DNA of 64,000 bases from Aquidulcibacter paucihalophilus (GCF_002105465.1 NZ_NCSQ01000144.1:1-64000), one strand, 5' to 3'; shown: positions 24,184 through 33,322, numbered from the stretch's first letter. Program-made: numbers and translations. Notes: generated from the sequence alone by a model not told the origin.

Positions 24184-25331
24184 GCGACCGCATTCTAACT
24201 ACCCATGTCGGTTCATTGCCGCGTTCCAAGGCCGTCACGGACCTGATTTTTGCCGCCGAACGTGGCGACCCTATTGACCAAGCCCAATTTGACGAGGTGA
24301 TTGGTAGAGCAGTTGATGAGACCGTCGCGAACCAAGTTCGGGTTGGGATCGATTTGGTTTCAGATGGAGAAATGTCCAAAATTTCCTATGCGACCTATAT
24401 CAAGGACCGGATCACAGGTTTTGACGGTGATAGTCCGCGAACCCCACCGTCTGACCTCGAGGCTTTTCCAAGCTTTCTACAACGCCAAGCCAGTGCTGGC
24501 GGTACGCCGACCTATCGGCGTCCGAAATGTATCGGTCCGGTCGCCGTGAAGTCGATGGAGCCTCTCAAGGCCGACCTCCGCTTCATGGCAGCAGCCATCG
24601 CGAAGCATATGCCTGTTGCAGGCTTCATGAATGCTGCTTCGCCCGGCGTTATCGCGCTCTTTCAACCCAATGAGCATTACCCAACACAGGATGATTATCT
24701 TGAGGCCCTCGCCGAGGCGATGCGGCCAGAGTATGAGGCAATCGTCGCGGCTGGCCTGATCTTGCAACTCGACAGCCCAGATTTAGGGCTCGGTCGGCAC
24801 ATGATGTACAAGGATCGTAGCGATGAGGACTATCTCAAACTCATCGGCACCCATGTCGATGTGCTGAACCATGCACTGCGTAATGTGCCGGCTGAACGTG
24901 TTCGTATGCATGTCTGCTGGGGAAATTATGAAGGGCCGCACCATCATGATGTTGAAATGGGCGTGATCCTGCCAACGCTGATGAAGGCCAAGCCAGCAGG
25001 CCTTTTGTTTGAGACTTCCAATCCACGTCACCAGCACGACTGGAACTATTTTGTTGAAATGCTAGCGATCATTCCAGACGACAAAGTTCTGATCCCGGGC
25101 GTCATCGATTCGACGACCAACTTCATTGAACATCCCCGGGTTGTGGCAGAACGCCTTGAGCGGTTTGCTGGAATCATTGGTCGAGAGCGCGTGATTGCGG
25201 GCACCGATTGCGGCTTTTCGACCTTTGCAGGGTTTGGGGCGGTTGATCCTGAAATTGTCTGGGCCAAACTCAAAACACTGGTTGATGGTGCCGAATTAGC
25301 GAGCAGCAAACTATGGAGCCAGGCCGCGTGA
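24180..25331 (+). CDS. MetE C-terminal-like (cobalamin-independent methionine synthase II family) protein
   Basis: The protein has 383 residues and corresponds to the zinc-dependent C-terminal barrel of MetE. Metal ligands can be assigned: His and Cys in RMHVCWGNYEG, Glu in LLFETSNPRH and Cys in GTDCGFST. The start TTHVGSLPRS also fits. It lacks the N-terminal half of MetE. This stand-alone subfamily includes alkyl- and thiol-transfer enzymes such as epoxyalkane:coenzyme M transferase and is often found in catabolic clusters, so methionine synthesis is unlikely. It overlaps its neighbours by ATGA and GTGA. A role in transferring or cleaving a sulfur- or ether-linked group is speculative. Confidence 0.85.
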   Translation: MSDRILTTHVGSLPRSKAVTDLIFAAERGDPIDQAQFDEVIGRAVDETVANQVRVGIDLVSDGEMSKISYATYIKDRITGFDGDSPRTPPSDLEAFPSFLQRQASAGGTPTYRRPKCIGPVAVKSMEPLKADLRFMAAAIAKHMPVAGFMNAASPGVIALFQPNEHYPTQDDYLEALAEAMRPEYEAIVAAGLILQLDSPDLGLGRHMMYKDRSDEDYLKLIGTHVDVLNHALRNVPAERVRMHVCWGNYEGPHHHDVEMGVILPTLMKAKPAGLLFETSNPRHQHDWNYFVEMLAIIPDDKVLIPGVIDSTTNFIEHPRVVAERLERFAGIIGRERVIAGTDCGFSTFAGFGAVDPEIVWAKLKTLVDGAELASSKLWSQAA

Positions 25332-26077
25332 GCACGTTTCGGGATAAGCTGCGCGCGGGTGACGTGATTGCCGCGACCTGGGTCAAGACACCCAGCCCAA
25401 TGATTGTCGAGGTCTTGAGCCTGAGTTCGCTGGACTGTTTAGTCCTCGATGCCGAACATGCCCCGTTCGACCGGACAAGCTTAGACTTATGCATTCTGGC
25501 CGCACGAGCCTATGCAAAACCCGTACTTGTGAGGCCTGCATCAAGCAGTCATGAGCACATTCTCAATGCCCTTGATTGTGGTGCCGATGGTGTTGTTCTT
25601 CCCCATATTCGCAGTGCCAAGGAGGCCGCCGATGCCGTGAAAGCCTGTCACTATGGCCCGGGAGGTCGCGGTTATGCCGGTTCTAGCCGCTCAGCTGGCT
25701 TTACAACCAAGGGCATGGCGAAACATCGTGAGACCGCTAAAAACGTCATCGTCATTGCACAGATCGAAGACGTTGAAGCCGTTGAAGAATGTGAGGCTAT
25801 CGCGCGGGTAGAGGGAATTGACGCGCTGTTTATTGGCCGCGCGGATCTGACCGTCGCCTATGGCGCGATAACCCCCGATGATGAAATCGTCGTGGCAGCC
25901 GTCGAACGGATCGTTGAAGCTGGAAAGGCCGCTGGGCGGGTCACGGGGATGTTCCTTGCGCGGAGCAGTGATGTGCCGCTTTGGCGGGAAAAAGGGGCAA
26001 GCCTTTTTGTCTTAAGCTCAGATCACGATTTCATCCTGCAAGGCGCTGCTGCCCTTAGCCAAGCCATTCGAGGCTGA
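25328..26077 (+). CDS. HpcH/HpaI-family aldolase/citrate lyase-like protein
   Basis: The enzyme has 249 residues from GTG 25328, which overlaps the previous stop (GTGA); ATG 25313 is possible but overlaps further. Class II pyruvate aldolase features are present: Asp-Ala-Glu-His-Ala-Pro, PVLVRPAS, GADGVVLPHIRSAKEA, Gln-Ile-Glu-Asp (metal-site Glu) and LFIGRADLT (metal-site Asp). The usual Gly-Pro-Ala-Asp reads Gly-Arg-Ala-Asp. Such enzymes cleave 4-hydroxy-2-oxo acids to pyruvate plus an aldehyde. It is the last gene of the five-gene operon, so release of pyruvate or glyoxylate at the end of the pathway is plausible. Confidence 0.88.
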   Translation: MSTFRDKLRAGDVIAATWVKTPSPMIVEVLSLSSLDCLVLDAEHAPFDRTSLDLCILAARAYAKPVLVRPASSSHEHILNALDCGADGVVLPHIRSAKEAADAVKACHYGPGGRGYAGSSRSAGFTTKGMAKHRETAKNVIVIAQIEDVEAVEECEAIARVEGIDALFIGRADLTVAYGAITPDDEIVVAAVERIVEAGKAAGRVTGMFLARSSDVPLWREKGASLFVLSSDHDFILQGAAALSQAIRG

Positions 26078-26110
26078 ATGTGCGGGTCTAGAAGGCCATA
26101 CGTGTCTCAC

Positions 26111-26145
26111 TCTGGCTTCAGCTCATCCATGCTTGTGAAGCCAGA
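26111..26145. terminator. 10-bp stem-loop in a convergent gap
   Basis: TCTGGCTTCA (26111-26120) and TGAAGCCAGA (26136-26145) pair perfectly over a 15-nt loop between the aldolase stop and the end of the convergent transporter gene. There is no T-run, so intrinsic termination is uncertain. A second, weaker inverted repeat (ACCTTGCATGCCAGGT) follows at about 26153-26168. Confidence 0.35.
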
Positions 26146-26188
26146 TGATATGACCTTGCATGCCAGGTTATAGGGCTGGAGCGCCCCG

Positions 26189-27460
26189 TCAACGTACCAA
26201 ACGTTTGCGAAAGTAAAGCGCTGAGGCACAAATGCCGAGGAAGCCGACAAAGCCAACGCCATAGGCAGCTTGGACAAAAAATGGCACCCAAGCGAGGTGG
26301 ATATTGCCCAGATTCTTGGTCAGAAGCAGGCTGATACTACCAATATAGCCAACCGAATCAGCAACATAGATTAGGAAGCCGGCCGTGGCGACACGACCAC
26401 TGGCTGCCACCAGTCGGTCAAAGAGGACCGTATTGAACGGTGTATATGCCGCATAAAGGCCTGCGCCCACCAAAATCATCCAGAGAATGGGACCAATCAA
26501 CCCAAGTTGGAAGGCCAAAGTCGACAGGCCAATACAGGCAAAGCCTGCCGCTAAAATGCCATGCACGACGAGAAAGGCAATCCGATTATCCTTGATTACC
26601 ATAAGAGAGGCTAAGATGGCCAAAGCCACCACGGCAACCGGCAACTCAGATAGGGTGAAGATCGCGGCACCATTGGCTTGGCCAAGGTCGCGCCAAATCT
26701 CGGCAGCGAAATTGTCGCGGAAATCGCGAAAGGCGGTCAGAAAGACATAGGCACCAACAAGAAGGATAAGGCCGGGCGCATAAGCCAACATAAAGCCATT
26801 ACGCTCTTTGGGCTGCATGGGTGCGCGACGGACGCGCTGGGCTTGGTCCTCTTCTGAGGGAGGCGGCAACAGGGATAGGCCCCAGACGGCCAAGAACAAT
26901 AGCGGAAAGAATAATGCCCCAGCTGCCGCTGGCATCCAGAAGGGGCTCATGGCAAACTGGCTCATCAAAAGGCTTCCAACAGTCTTCACAATGCCAGAAG
27001 AGACAATGAAGCTGACGCATAGAATTGCGCCAAGAGCCTCAGAGGTCCTGCGCCCCTCCAAGAAACTGAAAACCAAGCCCCAAATCAGCCCCAGAGGCAA
27101 CCCATTAAGGAACAAGGCTGCGACATTCCAAGGGGCTGGCACAAGCGCGAATAGGATCAGAGCAAACCAAGAAAGGCCGATCAAGGCCAAGATGGCGACC
27201 CCCCGTTTGGCTCCATCTAATTCCGCAATGACCTTAATGCCGATGAATTTCGAGACGGCATAACCCAGCACTTGGGCGATTACCAAGGCGACCTTGTAAT
27301 CGAGAAGAAAGCCCCAGCCCGCGACATCTTCATAGGTCGCTGCTGAAAACGGCTTGCGAAACGCGAACATCGAGAAATAGGCACAAAAGGCAACAAGACC
27401 ACCATAGGCAATGAAAGCCGCCGGATGGGCACGCGATAACCATGATTGAACCCGTCCCAT
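26189..27460 (-). CDS. DUF5690-family multi-pass membrane protein (MFS-like)
   Basis: The protein has 423 residues and about 12 hydrophobic helices. It begins FIAYGGLVAFCAYFSMFAFRKPFSAATY, the hallmark of the DUF5690 group; LNGLPLGLIWGLVFSFLEGRRTSE also occurs. Architecture and length are those of the major facilitator superfamily, but the charged motif of MFS loop 2-3 is not obvious. Substrate unknown. It converges on the LacI-type operon and has no visible operator, so membership in that regulon is possible but unsupported. Confidence 0.8.
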   Translation of the reverse strand: MGRVQSWLSRAHPAAFIAYGGLVAFCAYFSMFAFRKPFSAATYEDVAGWGFLLDYKVALVIAQVLGYAVSKFIGIKVIAELDGAKRGVAILALIGLSWFALILFALVPAPWNVAALFLNGLPLGLIWGLVFSFLEGRRTSEALGAILCVSFIVSSGIVKTVGSLLMSQFAMSPFWMPAAAGALFFPLLFLAVWGLSLLPPPSEEDQAQRVRRAPMQPKERNGFMLAYAPGLILLVGAYVFLTAFRDFRDNFAAEIWRDLGQANGAAIFTLSELPVAVVALAILASLMVIKDNRIAFLVVHGILAAGFACIGLSTLAFQLGLIGPILWMILVGAGLYAAYTPFNTVLFDRLVAASGRVATAGFLIYVADSVGYIGSISLLLTKNLGNIHLAWVPFFVQAAYGVGFVGFLGICASALYFRKRLVR

Positions 27461-27631
27461 ATGCCCCCCAGTGTCCCATCCGCCCCCGGACTTTGCTATC
27501 CAAGACTACTTCTTGAATGCCCGCAATAGCTTGGTCTGAGCGATGGAATTTCTGAGTGGGCGCAAGTCACTCTAGGCGCACCCATCTGAGACGCCGGGGG
27601 ATTCGGGGTCACCCGCCAGGTCGCCCAAGAA

Positions 27632-27663
27632 AAAGCCCTTCCCCATCGACGGGGAAGGGCTTT
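27632..27663 (-). terminator. Rho-independent terminator after trcR
   Basis: AAAGCCCTTCCCC (27632-27644) pairs perfectly with GGGGAAGGGCTTT (27651-27663) over a 6-nt loop. Read on the minus strand it ends in TTTTT-C-TT. It lies 32 bp after the trcR stop and is a textbook intrinsic terminator. Confidence 0.9.
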
Positions 27664-27695
27664 GACGTGCACTGATCTCGCCTTTCGGCAAAGGA

Positions 27696-28322
27696 TCAAT
27701 ATTCGCTCTCATCCACATAGAAGCTGGGCTTTGAGGCAGGCTGCAGGCTTGGACCTTCTTCAGGATCAATAATGCCCGCTTCGGCTGCAGCTTTTGCACG
27801 GCGCGATGAGGACGCTTTGACCAAAGCGTCAAGCTCAATCTGCGTGCACAGGCCGATCGTTACGGGGTCAACCGGCTTAATTTGGGCACTGTTCCAATGG
27901 GTGCGGCTGCGCACGCTTTCGATGGTCGACTTGGTGGTGCCGATCAACTTGCCCATCTGGGCGTCCGTGACTTCTGGATGGTAGCGCAAGAACCAAGCGA
28001 TCGCGTCTGGGCGGTCTTGGCGACGCGATACCGGCGTATAGCGACCACCCCGCTTCTTCACCGGTGGCAAATCTAACTTGCGGCCTTCCAGCGGCTTAAT
28101 CTTATAATTTGGGTCGGCTTCCCCGCGCGCAATCTCTTCACGCGATAATTGCGAATTGGCGATTGGATCCAAACCGCGCACACCGGTTGCGACGTCGCCA
28201 TCGGCAATCCCTTTAACTTCCAGCGGATGCAGGCCGCAGAAAGCTGCGATCTGGTCGAATGTCAGGCCGGTATTGTCGATCAACCACACGGCAGTGGCTT
28301 TGGGCATCAAGATCTCGTACAT
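27696..28322 (-). CDS. trcR: DUF1013 cell-cycle regulator TrcR
   Basis: The protein has 208 residues from ATG 28322, with GGAGG 9 nt upstream (an in-frame upstream start has none). It matches the DUF1013 family of alphaproteobacteria: ILMPKATAVWLIDNTGLTFDQIAAFCGLHPLEVKGIADG, RKLDLPPVKKRGGRYTPVSRRQDRPDAIAWFLRYHPEVTDAQMGKLIGTTKSTIESVRSRTHWN. Both blocks contain HTH-like helices. The family is known as a conserved regulator linked to the cell cycle (TrcR). A strong terminator follows, so it is a single-gene unit. The family is nearly restricted to Alphaproteobacteria, which supports the taxonomic call. Confidence 0.88.
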   Translation of the reverse strand: MYEILMPKATAVWLIDNTGLTFDQIAAFCGLHPLEVKGIADGDVATGVRGLDPIANSQLSREEIARGEADPNYKIKPLEGRKLDLPPVKKRGGRYTPVSRRQDRPDAIAWFLRYHPEVTDAQMGKLIGTTKSTIESVRSRTHWNSAQIKPVDPVTIGLCTQIELDALVKASSSRRAKAAAEAGIIDPEEGPSLQPASKPSFYVDESEY

Positions 28323-28488
28323 GATTTCTGGCCTCCAGATACAAAATCGCCCGGCGCGACGGCCGGGCAAGGGGTCGCGGGCCCCTTCACTTTAGGGCCC
28401 TATGGGCACAGACATAACGGTCTCTTGCGAATTTTGGAAGCCCGATGACTGTTAGTTGGTGTGCAATCGGGCCTGCACTTATTCGATG

Positions 28489-30843
28489 TTAGAACCGCGT
28501 GGACGCGCGCACCCGCATCAGGGTTTGGGACGAGGCGTCGGCGATATGGTTAGGCTGATGAATGTGGGTCAATTCAACGCCCAGCCACGCGGCAGTCTCA
28601 GATGCACCACCTAAGAGCCAGTCCCGGCTTGCCGTCAAACGCAATTCCCGGCCTGTTGGTGCCACATCAAAGCGGCGCTCTGACCAAGTCTGAGCACTGC
28701 CCCAGATCAGGTAAGGATCAGCTAAACGGTAACGCAGGCTGCCTTGCTCTACCCGCAAAGGCTGCTCTAGCCCGAAGCGCCACCAGCCATCTGACAGGCT
28801 TTTGGCATAAACCAGCGATGCTGCGCTGGCGTAAATTGGAGCGCCCGCTGCGAAAGCCTTGTTGCCGGAAAAGTCAGACAGCCGGGTGCCCTGAATCCGC
28901 GCGGTTACACTGGCTGTATCCGTCAAAGCCCAATCAAACTGCAGCCCCAAAAACCGGCTTTGTGTCCGTGTTCCGTCGACTTGTCGGGTTTCAACCAGAG
29001 ACGCGCCATCATTCCAGCGAGAGCCCAAGAAGCTGCCCTGCTCTGCCAAACTGCCCATTTCCAGCACACTGGTAAGGCGTGCACCCTGATGCGCCAGTTG
29101 GACTAGGGAAGCATTTTGGCGTGTCTCCGCTAAGGTCCGCACACGGCTTGCACCACCGGTTGCATTGAATGCATGCAAACTAAAGGCATCTTTAGAAAAG
29201 ATCAGGCCCTGAAAGGATTGGAATTGTCCCACGCCCATCAAGCCAAACTGGGTGCCACCGCCTGCCGCATCTCCCGCCAGACCATAGGGTCGCGTTGCGG
29301 CATCTGAACCCGACTGCGCTAACGATAGGGCGAGGCTGCCGCCCCATGGCGTTGTTGAAGCGGGCATCAAAGCGCGAATAACCGGTGTTTGGGCATGGAC
29401 CCGATCATCTTGCACGCCCCACGCGGCACTGGCAGGCGTGCGACGGCTAAAGCTTAAGAGGCTATCGCCGATTTGGGCAGCCTGTTGTGGCTCGGAAGCA
29501 TAAGTTTCTGCGCTAAAGCCCAAATCCGATTGAGGACGCAAGCGGAAACCGAGTGAGACATTGAAAGGACGCTGATATTCATCCAGCACGGCAGTAGATA
29601 GGCCATCCTGCATAAAGGCATCGCCAAAGGCTTGGCCTGCAATCCCATCAAATAAGTCGACGCGCACAGCTTCGCCGCTGGAACTGGTGGTCGCCGTCGC
29701 CCCGACGGGCGCGAACGCGCGTTCAAGGTCGATAATGCCGCGGCCAAACGTGTCATCAATGCCGGTTGTGCCCAGATCGCGCGCCGTGCGGTAAAGGATA
29801 TCGACCGCCTGTACACCGGTCAGATTAGGGAAAGCTTGGAACAAAAGAGCCAAGGAACCACTGATATGTGGGGCCGAAAAAGAGGTTCCCGACACGCGCC
29901 AGCAGGAAGTCGTGTCGCAATCCGCGATGATATCCGTACCGGGTGCCACCAAATAATTGGTGCGCGTGACTCCGGCCTTTGCGCTAAAGGTTGAAAGTGC
30001 CTCAACTGTATCGGTTGAACCCGCCGCGATGATCAAACCACGGAAGCGCGGATCAATCGACAATTGCGCAGGGAATTCTGGATCCGCTGTGGCATCATTC
30101 CCAGCCGAAGCTACAATAACGATCCCTGCATTGGTTGCTCGCAACAGGGCAGCATTCAGTGTCGATCCAGTTGAAGTTGACCCGCCAAGGGACAGATTGA
30201 TCACACGGACGCCGTCTGCAATGGCAGAATCAACACCGCGTGCAATATTGGTCTCAGGCAGTTTACAACCCTTGTCCGCACCCACTTCCTCACACGTGCC
30301 CTCGCGGTCTGCGCGATAGCTAATGATGGTAGATTTGAAGGCAACGCCCACCGTGCCTTGACCATTGAACTCATGCGCGATCACACCCGATACGCGTGTC
30401 CCGTGACGTTCTTCTGCCGCAATGGTCTGATTAGGGCGGCCGATTTCCATATCGCGCGACAAAGGCGAAATATTATTCTTAAGATCAATCTGCTGCAGAT
30501 CGATCCCAGTATCGACAACGCCGACACGGATGCCTGCGCCAGTTGCGCCATATTCCCAAGCCTTAACGGCCTTAATGCCGGCCAGACCCCAGCTGCGCGT
30601 GTATTCGCGCGATGTCGCTGACGGATAGTCCACACCTGCAACCAGTGCCGGAGGCGGCGGCGGCGGCGGGGGAGGTGGTGGCGGTGGTGGGGGCGGTGGT
30701 GGGGGCGGCGGGGGTGGAGGCGGCGGCAAAGGTGATGGCTGGACAACGGTCCCGCCGCCACCACCGCCACCGCCGGCACAAGCCGTCAACAGCACACAAT
30801 TTGTGGCAGCAACCAAAAGGAATAGGACTCGTAATGTCATCAC
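28489..30843 (-). CDS. S8 (subtilisin) serine protease, lipoprotein with polyproline linker and C-terminal beta domain
   Basis: The protein has 784 residues. A lipoprotein signal with lipobox LTAC (Cys about 22) is followed by a Gly run and a run of about 26 prolines (to about residue 66). The subtilase domain has the full triad: Asp about 112 in VVDTGID, His about 148 in RHGTRVSG and Ser about 322 in GTSFSAPH, plus Asn in SAGNDAT. After about residue 380 there are some 400 residues of alternating beta strands ending in Phe, as in autotransporter or outer-membrane beta domains. So a surface protease anchored by lipid and perhaps by a barrel is likely. The coding DNA for the proline run (about 30645-30720) is extremely GC-rich. 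Confidence 0.85.
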   Translation of the reverse strand: MMTLRVLFLLVAATNCVLLTACAGGGGGGGGTVVQPSPLPPPPPPPPPPPPPPPPPPPPPPPPPPALVAGVDYPSATSREYTRSWGLAGIKAVKAWEYGATGAGIRVGVVDTGIDLQQIDLKNNISPLSRDMEIGRPNQTIAAEERHGTRVSGVIAHEFNGQGTVGVAFKSTIISYRADREGTCEEVGADKGCKLPETNIARGVDSAIADGVRVINLSLGGSTSTGSTLNAALLRATNAGIVIVASAGNDATADPEFPAQLSIDPRFRGLIIAAGSTDTVEALSTFSAKAGVTRTNYLVAPGTDIIADCDTTSCWRVSGTSFSAPHISGSLALLFQAFPNLTGVQAVDILYRTARDLGTTGIDDTFGRGIIDLERAFAPVGATATTSSSGEAVRVDLFDGIAGQAFGDAFMQDGLSTAVLDEYQRPFNVSLGFRLRPQSDLGFSAETYASEPQQAAQIGDSLLSFSRRTPASAAWGVQDDRVHAQTPVIRALMPASTTPWGGSLALSLAQSGSDAATRPYGLAGDAAGGGTQFGLMGVGQFQSFQGLIFSKDAFSLHAFNATGGASRVRTLAETRQNASLVQLAHQGARLTSVLEMGSLAEQGSFLGSRWNDGASLVETRQVDGTRTQSRFLGLQFDWALTDTASVTARIQGTRLSDFSGNKAFAAGAPIYASAASLVYAKSLSDGWWRFGLEQPLRVEQGSLRYRLADPYLIWGSAQTWSERRFDVAPTGRELRLTASRDWLLGGASETAAWLGVELTHIHQPNHIADASSQTLMRVRASTRF

Positions 30844-30906
30844 TTCGGGCCTCCTGCCCAGATTACGTAGTGTGACGCTAACAGAATTCTATTTCAGGAC
30901 CGTAAA

Positions 30907-32754
30907 CTAGGTTTTCGACAAGAGTGCGAGGATAGATTGGCCATAGCGACGAGCCTTCGCTTCGCCGATACCTGAGATCATCATCAAAGCAGATGTCGTC
31001 GACGGGCGCGCCAAAGCCACTTGGCGCAAAACGGAATCATGGAAGACAACATAGGGTGGTATACCTGCCGCACGCGCGGTCTCCAGCCGCCAGTCTCGCA
31101 ACGTGCGATAGAGAGCCAATGTCTCTGGATCGAGATCATCATCCAAAGCAATCTTCGCAACGCTGCGCTTAGCGCCACCGGCTTGAACAGGGTCCTCGCG
31201 CGTGAAAACCGGTACCTCGCCCTTCAAAACCGACCGTGCAAGATCCGGGCACGCAATGGTCAAAAGAGGAAAGCCATCGCGACTTTGCTCTGCCAGAATA
31301 CCATCAAACAAGAGCTGATCGAGTACGCGGCGCCAAGCGGTCTTGTTGAGACCCTTACCAATGCCAAAGGTGGAGCGTTCGGCAAAACGGGTCTCCAAAG
31401 GCCCATCAGGCTCGGCTCCGATCAGGTGCGAAATGATCCGGCCGCGCCCAAAGCTTTCCTCACAGCGGATGACGGCGGACAAAGCCATCTTCGCCCACTG
31501 GCTTGAATTATGGCCCATTGTAGGATTGGTGCAGACGTCGCATTGCCCACAATCTTGCACATCCGTCTCGCCGAAATAGCGGCGAACCCCGCCCCGACGA
31601 CAGGCAAGCCCGTCGAGAAAGCTGTAAAGCTGGTTCAGCTTAGATCGTTGAACCTGTTTCACTTCATCGGGCGCAGGCGAGCCATCAATCCGCTCGGCCA
31701 TAAAGCGACGATCCGAAAAGCCGTAAAAGGCAATTCCTTCTGCAGGCAAGCCATCGCGACCTGCGCGCCCAACCTCCTGCCAATAAGCTTCGATGCTTTT
31801 GGGTGGATCGGCATGAATGACATAGCGCACATCGGGCTTATCAATGCCCATACCAAAGGCGATGGTCGCCACCATCACCACGCCATCTTCCTCTTGAAAG
31901 CGCCTCAAATGCTCGGACTTTTGATCCGATGGCATTTGGGCGTGATAGGCCAGCGCATGAACGCCTTTTTCGCGCAGGCTTGCCGCCAACTCTTCGGTCT
32001 CTTTACGGGCGGTGACATAGATAATGCCGCACAGACCTTGGCGCGCTAACACCAGTTCAAGGATTCGTGCGGCGGTACGGCTATCTTTACGCCGGGTGGA
32101 GAGGATGAGGTTGGGGCGGTCAAAACTTGCAACAAACTCAGGTGCATGCGTCAAATGCAACTGACGTCGAATATCTTCGCGCGTGCGGACATCAGCGGTC
32201 GCGGTCACGGCCAAGCGTGGCACGCCGGGGAAGGCTTCCTGAAGCGCACCCAAACGGCGATAATCTGGGCGGAAATCATGGCCCCATTGGCTGACGCAGT
32301 GGGCTTCATCGACGGCGATTAAGGAAATCGAATAGCGGCTTAGGCGCTCAATCAAAACCCCAGAAGAAAGGCCTTCCGGCGACACATAAAGGATATCGAG
32401 CCGCCCAGCCTCTAGCGCTGAGAATACGGCCTGTTTGTCGTCCCAAGCCATACTGGAATCGAGCCGCGCTGCCCGAACCCCCGCCGCGCGCAAGGCCTCC
32501 ACCTGGTCCGTCATCAAGGCAATCAGTGGCGAAACAACAATGCCAACTCCGGGCCGCAAAAGCGCTGGGATTTGGTAGCACATGCTTTTGCCGCCACCTG
32601 TCGGCAATACAGCCAAAGCATCGCCACCGGCCATAACATGTGCCACTACGTCGGCTTGCAAGCCTCGAAACGCGCTATGGCCGAAGACGCGATGCAGCGT
32701 GGCCTGCGCATCTTCCAGTGTCGGATCAAGAGGGGGGAGCACTTCAGCCAGCAT
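30907..32754 (-). CDS. recQ: ATP-dependent DNA helicase RecQ
   Basis: The helicase has 615 residues, normal for RecQ. Motif I is LPTGGGKSMCYQIPALL, motif II AVDEAHCVSQWGHDFRPDYRRLG, and the aromatic-rich loop is the FRPDY segment; later VATIAFGMGIDKPDVRYVIHADPPKSIEAYWQEVGRAGRDG. The zinc-binding cysteines (CRRGGVRRYFGE...DCGQCDVC) and winged helix follow. The C-terminal HRDC domain reads LALYRTLRDWRLETARAAGIPPYVVFHDSVL. It unwinds DNA for recombination repair. It is 32 bp from the EF-hand gene, on the same strand. Confidence 0.95.
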   Translation of the reverse strand: MLAEVLPPLDPTLEDAQATLHRVFGHSAFRGLQADVVAHVMAGGDALAVLPTGGGKSMCYQIPALLRPGVGIVVSPLIALMTDQVEALRAAGVRAARLDSSMAWDDKQAVFSALEAGRLDILYVSPEGLSSGVLIERLSRYSISLIAVDEAHCVSQWGHDFRPDYRRLGALQEAFPGVPRLAVTATADVRTREDIRRQLHLTHAPEFVASFDRPNLILSTRRKDSRTAARILELVLARQGLCGIIYVTARKETEELAASLREKGVHALAYHAQMPSDQKSEHLRRFQEEDGVVMVATIAFGMGIDKPDVRYVIHADPPKSIEAYWQEVGRAGRDGLPAEGIAFYGFSDRRFMAERIDGSPAPDEVKQVQRSKLNQLYSFLDGLACRRGGVRRYFGETDVQDCGQCDVCTNPTMGHNSSQWAKMALSAVIRCEESFGRGRIISHLIGAEPDGPLETRFAERSTFGIGKGLNKTAWRRVLDQLLFDGILAEQSRDGFPLLTIACPDLARSVLKGEVPVFTREDPVQAGGAKRSVAKIALDDDLDPETLALYRTLRDWRLETARAAGIPPYVVFHDSVLRQVALARPSTTSALMMISGIGEAKARRYGQSILALLSKT

Positions 32755-32786
32755 AGCCCCCTCATGGGGCGCTTCGCGGTGGGATG

Positions 32787-33245
32787 CTAGCGCCTGGCGA
32801 GGCGCATCGCATCTTCTACTAGCCGATTTTGGATTGTCTGCTTCGCGAGTTCGATATCAGAACGCGACGCGTTCACCTCAAGGGGATATTGTCCCTCGGT
32901 CGCATTGCAGGTGACGAAAGTCCCATCTTGGAGATCAAAGCGCCCGATACGAAACTCCAACCACCGAACTTGTGCGCCTTTTTCATCGATCCCACCCTTG
33001 TCCTCATAGGTGGCCATGTCGCCAGAGGTTCGGAATTCTTGGCGGTCGATGGCGTTGTCGCCATTTCGATCTAGAGACGCAAATATATCGCGGTCGCAGG
33101 GCACTTGCAGTTCAGACTTGATCAAGTGCCCGTCCCTATCAGAATCAAGCTTTGCAAAGACATCGGGCGACGCGGCAAGCGCACCCAGCCCGACTAAAGA
33201 CAGGGCCAGGCCCACAGCAATCGGCCTAATCTTGATCCAGGACAT
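32787..33245 (-). CDS. secreted EF-hand domain protein
   Basis: The protein has about 152 residues from ATG 33245, with AGGAG 7 nt ahead; a GTG two codons earlier is too close to that site. A signal peptide (MSWIKIRPIAVGLALSLVGLGALAAS) precedes two EF-hand-type calcium loops, DSDRDGHLIKSE and DRNGDNAIDRQE. Each has acidic residues at positions 1, 3, 5 and 12 of the loop. The C-terminal half has no recognised domain. Calcium binding in the periplasm is inferred. Confidence 0.8.
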   Translation of the reverse strand: MSWIKIRPIAVGLALSLVGLGALAASPDVFAKLDSDRDGHLIKSELQVPCDRDIFASLDRNGDNAIDRQEFRTSGDMATYEDKGGIDEKGAQVRWLEFRIGRFDLQDGTFVTCNATEGQYPLEVNASRSDIELAKQTIQNRLVEDAMRLARR

Positions 33246-33322
33246 CCGCACACTCCTCTACTCAGCATGCAAACCTCGCCTGATTTGATCGCCTTCACAA
33301 GGCAATCAACCTTGGGTCATAC

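Noticed and set aside
24180-25331. Methionine synthase MetE
   Set aside because: Only the C-terminal barrel is present, and the gene is embedded in a catabolic operon.
30645-30725. GC-rich tandem repeat or CRISPR-like array
   Set aside because: It is the coding sequence for the polyproline linker of the subtilase; no spacers or separate repeats exist.
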